Positions 33,476 through 42,204 of a stretch of DNA of 64,000 nt are shown in pieces. The translations under genes and the position numbers were made by a program. Under the pieces are notes generated by a model, which worked only from the letters and a program-made list of their open reading frames with translations, did no database searches and had not been told where the DNA came from. This DNA comes from Bacteroides sedimenti (GTDB taxonomy: Bacteria; Bacteroidota; Bacteroidia; Bacteroidales; Bacteroidaceae): assembly GCF_040365225.1 (NCBI RefSeq), contig NZ_AP028055.1, positions 3,224,001 to 3,288,000 on the forward strand, read 5' to 3'. The first letter of the stretch is position 1. Every line of letters starts with the position of its first letter.

Positions 33476-34348
33476 ATGGACATTGATAATACTACAAAAA
33501 GTGAATTTATCCGTTTTCAACGGAATGAAATTACTGAAAGTTTTGTTTATAAACGTCTGGCTTCTATTGAAAATAACGAAGCCAATAGAGCAGTACTCTT
33601 AAGTATCGCTGCGGAGGAATCTGCTCATGCGAGGATTTTCAATAAATATACAGATGTAACCCCGTTACCAAATAAATGGAAAATATTTAAATATTATTGG
33701 CTAGCTCGTATTTTTGGATTGACATTTGCAATAAAATTGATGGAAGGAGGAGAAGCTTCAGCACATAAAATGTACGGTGAATACGCTGAATTTTCTGATT
33801 TACAAAGGTTGGCTCAAGAAGAGGAAATGCATGAAAAGAGGCTGATAGGAATGATCAATGAAGAACGATTAGAGTATATGGGCTCTGTGGTTTTGGGATT
33901 GAATGATGCTTTAGTTGAATTCACTGGGGCTTTGGCTGGTTTTACGCTTGCCCTGAGCGACTCAAAATTGATTGCATTAACGGGAAGTATTACGGGTATA
34001 GCGGCAGCTCTTTCAATGGCTTCTTCGGAGTATCTTTCAACTAAATCCGAAAATGGAAATGATAAACATCCTGTTAAGGCAGCTGTTTATACTGGTTTTG
34101 CCTATATTGTAACTGTGGTGTCTTTAGTCCTTCCTTTTATTTTGCTCTCAAATGTTTTTATCGCATTAGGCATTATGCTGATAGTCGCTTTGTCCATAAT
34201 CGGCATTTTTAATTATTATTATTCTGTTGCCCGAAGTGAGAGTTTTAAAAAGCGTTTTACAGAAATGGCAGTCTTGAGTTTTGGTGTTGCTACAGTCAGC
34301 TTCTTTATTGGCTATGCATTAAAAGTTTTTACAGGAGTTGAAACTTAA
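33476..34348 (+). CDS. Ferritin-like/VIT1 fusion iron (or manganese) transporter
   Basis: A 290-residue membrane protein. The first 130 residues are a rubrerythrin/ferritin-like four-helix domain, with Glu and His pairs in the expected places (QRNEITESFVYKRL, AAEESAHARIF, EGGEASAHKMYGEY, AQEEEMHEKRLIG). Residues about 135-285 are a VIT1/CCC1 transporter domain with about five membrane segments (GSVVLGLNDALVEFTGALAGFTLAL, AALSMASSEYLSTKSE). The architecture matches the MbfA/Nramp-unrelated iron exporters, where the ferritin domain senses or loads iron. Direction and metal are not readable from sequence. Confidence 0.88.
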   Translation: MDIDNTTKSEFIRFQRNEITESFVYKRLASIENNEANRAVLLSIAAEESAHARIFNKYTDVTPLPNKWKIFKYYWLARIFGLTFAIKLMEGGEASAHKMYGEYAEFSDLQRLAQEEEMHEKRLIGMINEERLEYMGSVVLGLNDALVEFTGALAGFTLALSDSKLIALTGSITGIAAALSMASSEYLSTKSENGNDKHPVKAAVYTGFAYIVTVVSLVLPFILLSNVFIALGIMLIVALSIIGIFNYYYSVARSESFKKRFTEMAVLSFGVATVSFFIGYALKVFTGVET

Positions 34349-34453
34349 GTGCAATAACTACTTTTTTTGTTCCTTAATGTTAAAGTATGCAACTTCCTGC
34401 TTTGGCAGGGTAAATTATATCCAATTTTGTAATGTACATATTGCAATTATATG

Positions 34454-34461
34454 TAATTTTG
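34454..34461 (+). promoter_or_regulatory. Candidate -7 element of the pta operon
   Basis: TAATTTTG matches the -7 consensus, 55 bp before the pta ATG. An upstream TTTG (34426-34429) is 24 bp away, longer than usual. Confidence 0.4.
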
Positions 34462-34516
34462 TACCGCGAAAGCCAATTACTTTGATATCAAAACACATAA
34501 TATATATAACTCTATC

Positions 34517-35527
34517 ATGGATTTAATCAATGAAATCATTGCGCGGGCTAAAGCTGAACGCCAACGCATTGTCCTTCCTGAAGGAACGGAAGAACGTACT
34601 TTAAAAGCTGCTGATCAGGTGCTGGCAGATGGTGTGGCCGACATCATACTTTTAGGTAATCCTGAAGAAATTAAGGAACTTGCTACTAAATGGAGGCTTA
34701 AGAATATTGAGAAAGCAACAATCATCGACCCTGTAAACCATCCGAAGAAAGAACAATATGCTGAGTTGCTTTGCGAACTTCGTAAGAAAAAAGGTATGAC
34801 AATGGAAGAGGCTCGTAAGCTTGTTCTTGATCCGTTGTATTTAGGATGTCTGATTATTAAAAGTGGTGATGCCGATGGTCAGCTGGCCGGAGCTCAAAAT
34901 ACAACCGGCAACGTTCTTCGTCCGGCTTTACAGATTATTAAAACAGTTCCCGGCATTAATGTTGTATCCGGAGCGATGCTGCTTTTAACAAAAGCTGAAC
35001 AATATGGTAAGGATGGAATGTTGGTTATTGCCGATGTAGCTGTTTTGCCTAATCCAAATGCTGAGGAGCTTGCTCAGATTGCAGTGGCAACAGGAAGAAC
35101 TGCACGTGTTCTTGCTAATGTAGAGCCTAAAGTAGCTATGTTGAGTTTCTCAACAAAAGGAAGTGCAAGCCACGAAATGGTAGATAAAGTTGTTGAAGCG
35201 ACACGCTTAGCTAAAGAACTTGATCCGGAAATGATGATCGATGGTGAACTTCAAGCTGATGCTGCTTTGGTTCCTTCAGTTGGAAAAAGCAAAGCACCCG
35301 GAAGTTTAATCGCCGGACAAGCAAATACCTTGGTTTTCCCATCTCTCGAAGTTGGTAACATTGCTTATAAACTTGTACAACGTTTAGGTAGTGCAGATGC
35401 AATCGGGCCTGTTCTTCAAGGAATGGCTGCTCCGGTTAATGATCTTTCTCGTGGTTGCTCAATTGATGATATCTATAAGATGATTGCAATTACAGCCAAT
35501 CAGGCAATAGGGGCAAAGAAAAAATAA
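34517..35527 (+). CDS. pta: Phosphate acetyltransferase
   Basis: A 336-residue cytoplasmic enzyme that converts acetyl-CoA and phosphate to acetyl phosphate. It is the short form: only the catalytic PTA_PTB domain, with no N-terminal regulatory domain. Visible motifs include RIVLPEGTEERTLKAADQVL at the start, SGDADGQLAGAQNTTGNVLRPALQIIKT, VLPNPNAEELAQIA, MLSFSTKGSA, DGELQADAALVP and AGQANTLVFPSLEVGNIAYKL. It is the first gene of an operon ending in ackA, with a dehydrogenase between. Confidence 0.96.
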   Translation: MDLINEIIARAKAERQRIVLPEGTEERTLKAADQVLADGVADIILLGNPEEIKELATKWRLKNIEKATIIDPVNHPKKEQYAELLCELRKKKGMTMEEARKLVLDPLYLGCLIIKSGDADGQLAGAQNTTGNVLRPALQIIKTVPGINVVSGAMLLLTKAEQYGKDGMLVIADVAVLPNPNAEELAQIAVATGRTARVLANVEPKVAMLSFSTKGSASHEMVDKVVEATRLAKELDPEMMIDGELQADAALVPSVGKSKAPGSLIAGQANTLVFPSLEVGNIAYKLVQRLGSADAIGPVLQGMAAPVNDLSRGCSIDDIYKMIAITANQAIGAKKK

Positions 35528-35546
35528 AATCGAAATAAAAACAAAT

Positions 35547-36518
35547 ATGGCAGAAATGATTAAAGAACCAATTGAGAACTATGGGTTGAGCTCCAAGGAT
35601 CGTAAAAAGACATTGTTCTCAAAGATTGGTATCGTGGGCTGCGGGAAAGAAGGCTCTAAAATTGCTACAGTGGCAGCTACAGCCGGTATTGAAGTAGTAT
35701 TCCTGGAAATCAGTGATGATAGAATACAACAAGCATTTGATAGAATCGGCTCTGAACTTGATATGCGTATTGCTACCTGGGGACTTACTGAATCGGAAAA
35801 GAAAACAATTTTGGGACGTATCAAAGGTACATTGACTTTTGCAGCGTTTAAAAACTGTGATTTTGTTATTGAAGCTGTTCGTTACGATGATAATGGGGAA
35901 AGAAGCTTGAATCATCGTAAAGAGATTTTTCATGAACTTGAAAACATTCTTGCTGAAGATGCAATTATTGCAACTAATGCATCTTCCGTTGTTATTACTG
36001 AACTGGCATCTGAACTAAAATACAAAGAACGTTGTGTGTGCCTGCATTTTGTTATGATGCAGCCACAAAGTCGTATTTTGGAGATTGTCCGTGGACTTTA
36101 TACCTCGGATTCCTGCTACAATAAGGTTTGTCAGTTTGCCAAACTTATTGGTTATGATTTCGTAACAGTCGAAGAATCGGCCGGGCTAATTTCTAATCGT
36201 CTGTTCTTTATCTTGTTAAATGAAGCCTGTGCAATTCTTCAGGAAGGTCTTACTACTCCGATTGAAATAGACTCGATTATCAAAGTTGGATTGGGCCAAC
36301 GCCAAGGAGTATTTTGTATGGCCGACCAGATGGGTATCGAAAAGATTGTTCCTCAGATGGAAGATCTGTACAAAGAGTTTGGTTCTTTGAAATACAAACC
36401 ATCACCGCTGCTGCTTCGCCTAAATCGTGCAAAACGTTGGGGTGTCAGCACTAGAATTGGATTCTACGAGTATGACGAAGAGGGGAACCGTATAATTAAT
36501 GAGAACGAGAAAAAATAG
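35547..36518 (+). CDS. 3-hydroxyacyl-CoA dehydrogenase-family protein inside the pta-ackA operon
   Basis: A 323-residue NAD-binding enzyme. The Rossmann loop is GIVGCGKEGSKIA (around residues 28-40). The 3-hydroxyacyl-CoA dehydrogenase catalytic elements can be followed: NASSVVITELA (Ser), LHFVMMQPQSRILEIVRG (His and Glu; the usual HFFNP is altered to HFVMM), and SAGLISNRLFFILLNEA (Asn). The C-terminal helical domain is present (GVFCMADQMGIEKIV). Family members reduce acetoacetyl-CoA to 3-hydroxybutyryl-CoA or act on related substrates; the altered motif means that the substrate may differ. It lies 19 bp after pta and 5 bp before ackA. Confidence 0.82.
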   Translation: MAEMIKEPIENYGLSSKDRKKTLFSKIGIVGCGKEGSKIATVAATAGIEVVFLEISDDRIQQAFDRIGSELDMRIATWGLTESEKKTILGRIKGTLTFAAFKNCDFVIEAVRYDDNGERSLNHRKEIFHELENILAEDAIIATNASSVVITELASELKYKERCVCLHFVMMQPQSRILEIVRGLYTSDSCYNKVCQFAKLIGYDFVTVEESAGLISNRLFFILLNEACAILQEGLTTPIEIDSIIKVGLGQRQGVFCMADQMGIEKIVPQMEDLYKEFGSLKYKPSPLLLRLNRAKRWGVSTRIGFYEYDEEGNRIINENEKK

Positions 36519-36523
36519 AAATT

Positions 36524-37726
36524 ATGAAGATATTAGTGCTCAACTGCGGTAGCTCATCCATCAAATATAAGTTGTTCAATATGGACACCAAAGAAGTGAT
36601 GGCACAGGGCGGTGTAGAGAAAATTGGATTGAAAGGTTCATTCCTGAAACTGACCCTTCCTAATGGAGATAAAGTGATGCTGGAAGGAGAAATCCTGGAA
36701 CATACAGCTGGTATTGAATATATCTTAGGCGTATTGGTTAGCGAAAAATATGGATGTATCAAATCTTTAGATGAGATAAACGCGGTAGGTCATCGTGTGG
36801 TTCACGGAGGAGAGAAATTCAATAAATCTGTGCTGATTACCGATCAGGTAATTGAGAAGATTGTAGAATGTATTGATATTGCTCCGCTTCACAACCCACC
36901 TAACTTGAAAGGTATTCGTGCAGTTTCTGAACTGATGCCGAATGCTCCTCAGATAGCAGTGTTCGATACAGCTTTTCACCAGACAATGCCTGATTACGCA
37001 TATATGTATGGTATCCCGTATCAGCTGTATAAGAAATATGGCATCCGTCGTTACGGTTTCCATGGAACCAGTCACCGTTATGTATCTCAGCGGGTATGCG
37101 AATTCCTGGGTGTATCACCTGAAGGGAAACGTATTATTACCTGCCATATTGGTAATGGTGGATCGGTTACAGCTATTAAAGATGGTAAATCAATTGATAC
37201 TTCCATGGGATTCACCCCGGTTGAAGGTTTGTTGATGGGAACTCGTTCAGGAGATATAGATGCTGGAGTTGTCTCTTACATCATGGATAAGGAGATGATT
37301 GGTACAGCTTCTATCTCAACTTTGCTCAATAAGCACAGTGGTGTATTAGGAGTTTCAGGTGTTTCAAGTGATATGCGCGAACTTGAAGCTGCAGTTGCAG
37401 AAGGTCATGAACGTGCAATACTGGCAGAACAGATGTATTTCTATCGCATTAAAAAGTATGTTGGTGCATATGCCGCAGCATTAGGTGGTGTTGATGTCAT
37501 TGTATTTACCGGTGGAGTTGGTGAAAACCAAGCTACATGTCGTGCAGGAGTTTGCGAAGGGCTTGAATTTATGGGTGTCTCCATTGATGCAGAACTCAAC
37601 AAAGTTCGCAGTGAAGAAGCAATAATCAGTACTTCGGATTCTAAGGTGAAAGTGGTAGTCATTCCTACTGATGAGGAATTTATGATTGCTTCTGATACTA
37701 TGCAGATTCTTTCTGAAACTAAATAA
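36524..37726 (+). CDS. ackA: Acetate kinase
   Basis: A 400-residue cytoplasmic kinase that makes ATP and acetate from acetyl phosphate. All family signatures are visible: LNCGSSSIKYKLF near the N-terminus, GHRVVHGG, FDTAFHQTMP, YGFHGTSHRYV, CHIGNGGSV, MGFTPVEGLLMGTRSGDID and FTGGVGEN. Length is typical. It is the last gene of the pta-dehydrogenase-ackA operon and is followed by a strong terminator. Confidence 0.97.
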   Translation: MKILVLNCGSSSIKYKLFNMDTKEVMAQGGVEKIGLKGSFLKLTLPNGDKVMLEGEILEHTAGIEYILGVLVSEKYGCIKSLDEINAVGHRVVHGGEKFNKSVLITDQVIEKIVECIDIAPLHNPPNLKGIRAVSELMPNAPQIAVFDTAFHQTMPDYAYMYGIPYQLYKKYGIRRYGFHGTSHRYVSQRVCEFLGVSPEGKRIITCHIGNGGSVTAIKDGKSIDTSMGFTPVEGLLMGTRSGDIDAGVVSYIMDKEMIGTASISTLLNKHSGVLGVSGVSSDMRELEAAVAEGHERAILAEQMYFYRIKKYVGAYAAALGGVDVIVFTGGVGENQATCRAGVCEGLEFMGVSIDAELNKVRSEEAIISTSDSKVKVVVIPTDEEFMIASDTMQILSETK

Positions 37727-37746
37727 ACAGAAAACTCCAAATAAAA

Positions 37747-37785
37747 AAAGAGGTATAGTCGTTAGATTATACCTCTTTCTTTTTA
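37747..37785. terminator. Bidirectional terminator between ackA and the ROK kinase gene
   Basis: Perfect 11-base arms aaagaggtata (37747-37757) and tatacctcttt (37768-37778), loop 10 nt, with a T-rich tail on the plus strand and an A-rich lead, so it can stop both converging transcripts. Confidence 0.88.
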
Positions 37786-37800
37786 TACGATTAAAATATC

Positions 37801-38781
37801 TTATTCCTTAAGATCTTTCAGTTCCCAGCCAAGAGCACTTGCTCCTAATACTGCTGCATCAGAATCTTTCAATTCAGAAACAAGAAGTTTTGTTTTTCCT
37901 TTGTAGATATTCAGTACATTGCTATCCAGACCTTTCTTAACAGGATTCATAATATAATCACCAGATTTGGCCAATCCACCGAATAAAACGATTGCTTCAG
38001 GACTTGAGAAAGCTACGAAGTTTGCCAAAGCCTCACCTAGTAGTTCTCCAGTGAATTCGAAAATTTCCTGAGCTAGCTTGTCACCTTGTACAGCAGCTTC
38101 GTATACATCTTTAGATGCAATTTCTTCTGCAGGAATGTGGCGTAGTAAGCTTTCGTCTGAACGTGCGATAAGGAATTCGCGAGCTGTGCGAGCTACACCG
38201 GTAGCCGAACAATATGTTTCAAGGCAGCCTTTACGTCCACAACCACACATTCTTCCGTTTTCGCGTACAATCACGTGACCCAGCTCACCGGCAAAACCAT
38301 CGTGACCATATACCACCTGTCCGTTTACAACGATACCACTACCAACACCTGTACCAAGAGTAATCATGATGAAATCTTTCATACCACGGGCAGCACCATA
38401 AGTCATTTCACCAACAGCAGCAGCATTTGCATCATTGGTTAATGCAGTAGGGATACCTAATTTTTCCTGGAACAATTCTGCTAAGTGGATTACGCCTTTC
38501 CAAGGCAGGTTAGGAGCGAACTCAATAGTTCCGCTATAATAGTTACCATTAGGTGCACCAATACCAATACCTTTAATTTTTTCCACTCCACCTTCCGATT
38601 CAATTAATGGAAGTAAGTTCTCGCAAACGGCAGTCACATAATCCTCAACTTTATCATATGCTTTAGTCTTTACAGAGCCGCTGCATAAAATTGTTCCACG
38701 AGCGTCTACAATACCAAAAACGGTATTTGTACCGCCTATATCAATGCCTACTACGTAGGGCTTTCCCATGCTAGATATCAT
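37801..38781 (-). CDS. ROK-family glucokinase
   Basis: A 326-residue sugar kinase. The ATP-phosphate loop DIGGTNT is at residues about 14-20, the sugar-binding/catalytic region is ALTNDANAAAVGEMTYGAARG, followed by MITLGTGVGSGIVVNG, GELGHVIV and the zinc-binding motif CGCGRKGCLETYCS, the ROK signature. The start could be at 38781 or four codons later at MGKPYV (38769). It probably phosphorylates glucose; mannose, fructose or N-acetyl sugars are alternatives. It is a single gene, convergent with ackA. Confidence 0.9.
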   Translation of the reverse strand: MISSMGKPYVVGIDIGGTNTVFGIVDARGTILCSGSVKTKAYDKVEDYVTAVCENLLPLIESEGGVEKIKGIGIGAPNGNYYSGTIEFAPNLPWKGVIHLAELFQEKLGIPTALTNDANAAAVGEMTYGAARGMKDFIMITLGTGVGSGIVVNGQVVYGHDGFAGELGHVIVRENGRMCGCGRKGCLETYCSATGVARTAREFLIARSDESLLRHIPAEEIASKDVYEAAVQGDKLAQEIFEFTGELLGEALANFVAFSSPEAIVLFGGLAKSGDYIMNPVKKGLDSNVLNIYKGKTKLLVSELKDSDAAVLGASALGWELKDLKE

Positions 38782-38925
38782 TCTGTTGCTAATTAAATGG
38801 TTAATTATTAGGCTACAAATAACGGAAAGATGAATGAGTCTACAAAATTTTTTTGAAATTTTCTTTCACTTATTTGCAACTTTTTAGTGTATCTGAGCGT
38901 CTAATATGGAAAACAGCGATGAAAC

Positions 38926-39642
38926 ATGATACATTTGGAAGATATTAACAAGACCTACTACAGCGGAGCCCCGCTTCATGTACTTAAAGGAATAAACCTC
39001 GATATTGAACGTGGAGAATTTGTTTCCATCATGGGTGCCTCTGGTTCCGGGAAGTCAACTTTACTCAATATTCTGGGACTACTGGATAATTACGATACTG
39101 GTAACTATTACCTTAATGACGTTCTGATGAAGAAACTGAGTGAGACAAAAGCTGCTGAGTATCGTAACCGGATGATAGGTTTTATATTTCAGTCGTTTAA
39201 TCTGATTTCTTTTAAGAATGCCATGGAAAATGTTGCTCTACCGCTCTTTTATCAGAATGTGAGCCGCAAGAAAAGAAATATTGAAGCCATGGAATATCTC
39301 GACAGGCTTGGATTAAAAGATTGGGCGCATCACATGCCCAATGAACTTTCAGGAGGCCAGAAACAAAGAGTTGCCATTGCACGTGCCCTTATTTCCAAAC
39401 CACAGATAATACTAGCCGATGAACCCACTGGTGCATTGGATAGTAAAACATCAGATGAAGTGATGGAAATTCTAAAAGAGGTAAATGATTCTGGAATGAC
39501 CCTGATTGTTGTAACCCACGAGTCGGGAGTAGCCAACTGTACAAATAAGATAATCCATATAAAAGATGGAATTATTGAATCGATTGAAGATAACTCGAAT
39601 CATAACATTTCTCCTTTTGGCAAAGGAATAATGATGAAGTAA
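38926..39642 (+). CDS. ABC transporter ATP-binding protein, MacB/LolD type
   Basis: A 238-residue ATPase with Walker A MGASGSGKST (around residues 36-45), Q-loop FIFQSFNL, signature LSGGQKQR, Walker B IILADEPTGALD and H-loop VTHE. It is the energy subunit for the two permeases encoded 2 bp downstream. It is the first gene of a five-gene exporter operon (ATPase, two permeases, adaptor, outer-membrane channel). Confidence 0.92.
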   Translation: MIHLEDINKTYYSGAPLHVLKGINLDIERGEFVSIMGASGSGKSTLLNILGLLDNYDTGNYYLNDVLMKKLSETKAAEYRNRMIGFIFQSFNLISFKNAMENVALPLFYQNVSRKKRNIEAMEYLDRLGLKDWAHHMPNELSGGQKQRVAIARALISKPQIILADEPTGALDSKTSDEVMEILKEVNDSGMTLIVVTHESGVANCTNKIIHIKDGIIESIEDNSNHNISPFGKGIMMK

Positions 39643-39644
39643 TC

Positions 39645-40919
39645 ATGAAAATAGGACTAGGACTTGATATATGGCAGGAAATATTAAGCACAATCAAGCA
39701 AAATAAGTTGCGCACTGTACTTACTGGATTTGCTGTTTCCTGGGGAATCTTTATGTTGATAGTTTTGTTGGGTTGGGGCAACGGACTGATCCATGCTTTT
39801 GAAGAGGCTTCGGCTGACTTAGCAAAAAACTCCATCCGGATTTATCCGGGTTGGACGAGAAAAGCATATGACGGATTTGAGTCGAACAGAAGAATCACAT
39901 TTGATAATAAGGATGTAAGCCTCACTAAGAATAAGTTTAATGACAATGTAATTCTTGCCGGAGCTACCGTTAGCCAAAGTGGTGCTAATATATCCTATAA
40001 AGATCAATATGTCTCTTTGTCACTGGATGGTGTTTATCCATCCTATCCGGATATTGAGCCTGTAAAAATAGACAAGAATGGCGGTCGTTTTATCAATGAT
40101 CTAGACATAAATCAACGTAGAAAAGTTATTGTAATTCACAATAAAACTAAAGATGTTCTTTTTCGCCATGAAAATGCTATTGGAAAATTTGTCAATGCCG
40201 GAGGAGTAAGTTATCAGGTAGTAGGGATTTACAAAGATAAGGGAAACCGAGAGGCGCGCTCAGCCTATATTCCTTTCACTACTGCGCAGATTGTATATAG
40301 TAAGGCCGATACAATCGATAATATTATCTTCACTACACGCGGATTGAATACCGTTGAGGCGAACAAGAGTTTTGAAAAAGATTACCGCAAAGCCATTGGC
40401 GGGCATCACCGTTTCGACCCCGAAGATATGAATGCCATGTATATTTGGAACCGTTTCACGCAATACCTGCAACAGATGACCGCAAAGAATATCCTGACTA
40501 CAGCTGTCTGGGTGATCGGTATCTTTACCTTGTTGAGCGGTGTGGTTGGTGTGAGCAATATTATGCTGATTACAGTCAAGGAACGAACCCGGGAAATTGG
40601 TATCCGAAAGGCTTTGGGTGCATCGCCCGCATCTATTCTCTGGCTGATTATCCTGGAAAGTATTATCATTACAACCATATTCGGGTACATTGGCATGGTA
40701 GCGGGAATAGGGGCTACGGAATATATGAATATTGCGGAAGGAGCAAAGACTTTTGGTTCGGGACCAATGAAAATGACCGTATTCAAAGATCCGACAGTTG
40801 ATATTGGAATAGCCATACGAGCAACCATCACTTTGATAGTAGCCGGTACATTGGCTGGATTCTTTCCTGCACGAAAGGCCGTTAAGATTAAACCGATTGA
40901 AGCATTAAGAGCAGAATAA
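39645..40919 (+). CDS. MacB-type ABC permease 1
   Basis: A 424-residue permease with the MacB topology: one N-terminal membrane helix (about residues 25-45, VLTGFAVSWGIFMLIVLLGWG), a large periplasmic MacB_PCD domain, and three C-terminal helices forming the FtsX domain (about 285-415; IFTLLSGVVGVSNIMLITVKERTREIGIRKALGASP, a strong FtsX signature). The end is the typical ARKAVKIKPIEALRAE. It probably pairs with the next gene as a heterodimer. The substrate is unknown; macrolides, peptides or lipids are all possible for MacB-like proteins. Confidence 0.92.
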   Translation: MKIGLGLDIWQEILSTIKQNKLRTVLTGFAVSWGIFMLIVLLGWGNGLIHAFEEASADLAKNSIRIYPGWTRKAYDGFESNRRITFDNKDVSLTKNKFNDNVILAGATVSQSGANISYKDQYVSLSLDGVYPSYPDIEPVKIDKNGGRFINDLDINQRRKVIVIHNKTKDVLFRHENAIGKFVNAGGVSYQVVGIYKDKGNREARSAYIPFTTAQIVYSKADTIDNIIFTTRGLNTVEANKSFEKDYRKAIGGHHRFDPEDMNAMYIWNRFTQYLQQMTAKNILTTAVWVIGIFTLLSGVVGVSNIMLITVKERTREIGIRKALGASPASILWLIILESIIITTIFGYIGMVAGIGATEYMNIAEGAKTFGSGPMKMTVFKDPTVDIGIAIRATITLIVAGTLAGFFPARKAVKIKPIEALRAE

Positions 40920-40921
40920 CT

Positions 40922-42166
40922 ATGAAACTAACAGATATAGATTACTGGGAAGAGATTCTGGTTACCATTACCCGAAACAAAACACGAAGCATACTGACTG
41001 CTTTCGGGATATTCTGGGGGATTTTTATGTTGGTCACGTTGATTGGAGGAGGAAACGGATTACAGCAGATGATGAGCCGGAACTTTGCCGGATTTGCCAC
41101 AAACTCTTGTTTTATTGTGAGCCAGGAAACAACCGAACCCTATAAAGGATTCCGGAAAGGAAGGCGCTGGGATCTCGAAAACCGGGATGTGGAAATTTTA
41201 AAGAATAATATTCCTCAGATAGAATATATAACCCCGAACCTATTTCGATGGGGGGCTACTGTTGTGCGGGGAGACCAGAAAGGTACGTTTGTGGCTCGCG
41301 GTTCGTATCCCTCTTATGACAAGATAGAGAAGCAAACCATGATGTATGGTCGTTTTATCAACGATGTGGATATTAGCGAGCAGCGAAAGGTTTGTACTAT
41401 TGGGACCCGTATTTACGAAACACTTTTCAAAAAGGGTGAGAACCCATGTGGAGAGTATATCCGGGTGGATGGAATTTATTACCAGGTGGTAGGTGTTTGT
41501 TCAGGTGTAAGCAACATCCAGATAGGTGGATCTAGTGAGGAGATGGTTAATGTTCCGTTTTCCACCATGCAGCAGGCTTACAATATGGGGAAAACAGTGC
41601 ATATTATTTGTATGACAGCCCGGCATGGCGTAGCAATTACCTCTTTGGAACCTAAAATACAAGAATTGATAAAGAATAACCACCTGATTTCCCCTACCGA
41701 TCCCCAAGCTGTATTGGTCCTGAATATGGAGGAGATGTTTAAGATGGTGGACAGTCTGTTTACCGGAATACGTATGTTGGTATGGCTGGTAGGTCTTGGC
41801 ACATTGATGGCAGGAGCGATCGGAGTAAGTAATATTATGATGGTGACTGTTCGTGAAAGAACTGTGGAAATAGGAATCCGTCGTGCTATTGGTGCTCGTC
41901 CGCGTGAAATTATGGGACAGATTCTATCGGAAAGTATGGTGCTGACCTCTATCGCAGGTCTGCTTGGCATTTCGTTTTCAGTCTTAATCCTACAGGTGGC
42001 CGAGGTAGGGGTGACGGCCAGCGGTACAGTAGCTCATTTCCAGGTTTCCTTCTGGACAGCAGTTGGGATGGCACTTCTTCTTCTTTCATTGGGTCTGATT
42101 GCCGGTTTGGCTCCGGCTTACAGGGCTATGTCGATAAAACCGATTGATGCTATGCGTGACGAATAA
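40922..42166 (+). CDS. MacB-type ABC permease 2
   Basis: A 414-residue permease of the same family and topology as its upstream neighbour (N-terminal helix ILTAFGIFWGIFMLVTLIGGG; FtsX domain from about residue 280 with GAIGVSNIMMVTVRERTVEIGIRRAIGARP; C-terminal YRAMSIKPIDAMRDE). The two are diverged duplicates. Two bp after the first permease, 38 bp before the adaptor gene. Confidence 0.92.
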   Translation: MKLTDIDYWEEILVTITRNKTRSILTAFGIFWGIFMLVTLIGGGNGLQQMMSRNFAGFATNSCFIVSQETTEPYKGFRKGRRWDLENRDVEILKNNIPQIEYITPNLFRWGATVVRGDQKGTFVARGSYPSYDKIEKQTMMYGRFINDVDISEQRKVCTIGTRIYETLFKKGENPCGEYIRVDGIYYQVVGVCSGVSNIQIGGSSEEMVNVPFSTMQQAYNMGKTVHIICMTARHGVAITSLEPKIQELIKNNHLISPTDPQAVLVLNMEEMFKMVDSLFTGIRMLVWLVGLGTLMAGAIGVSNIMMVTVRERTVEIGIRRAIGARPREIMGQILSESMVLTSIAGLLGISFSVLILQVAEVGVTASGTVAHFQVSFWTAVGMALLLLSLGLIAGLAPAYRAMSIKPIDAMRDE

Positions 42167-42204
42167 TATAATAATATGATAATAACAATAGAAATAATAC
42201 TCAT

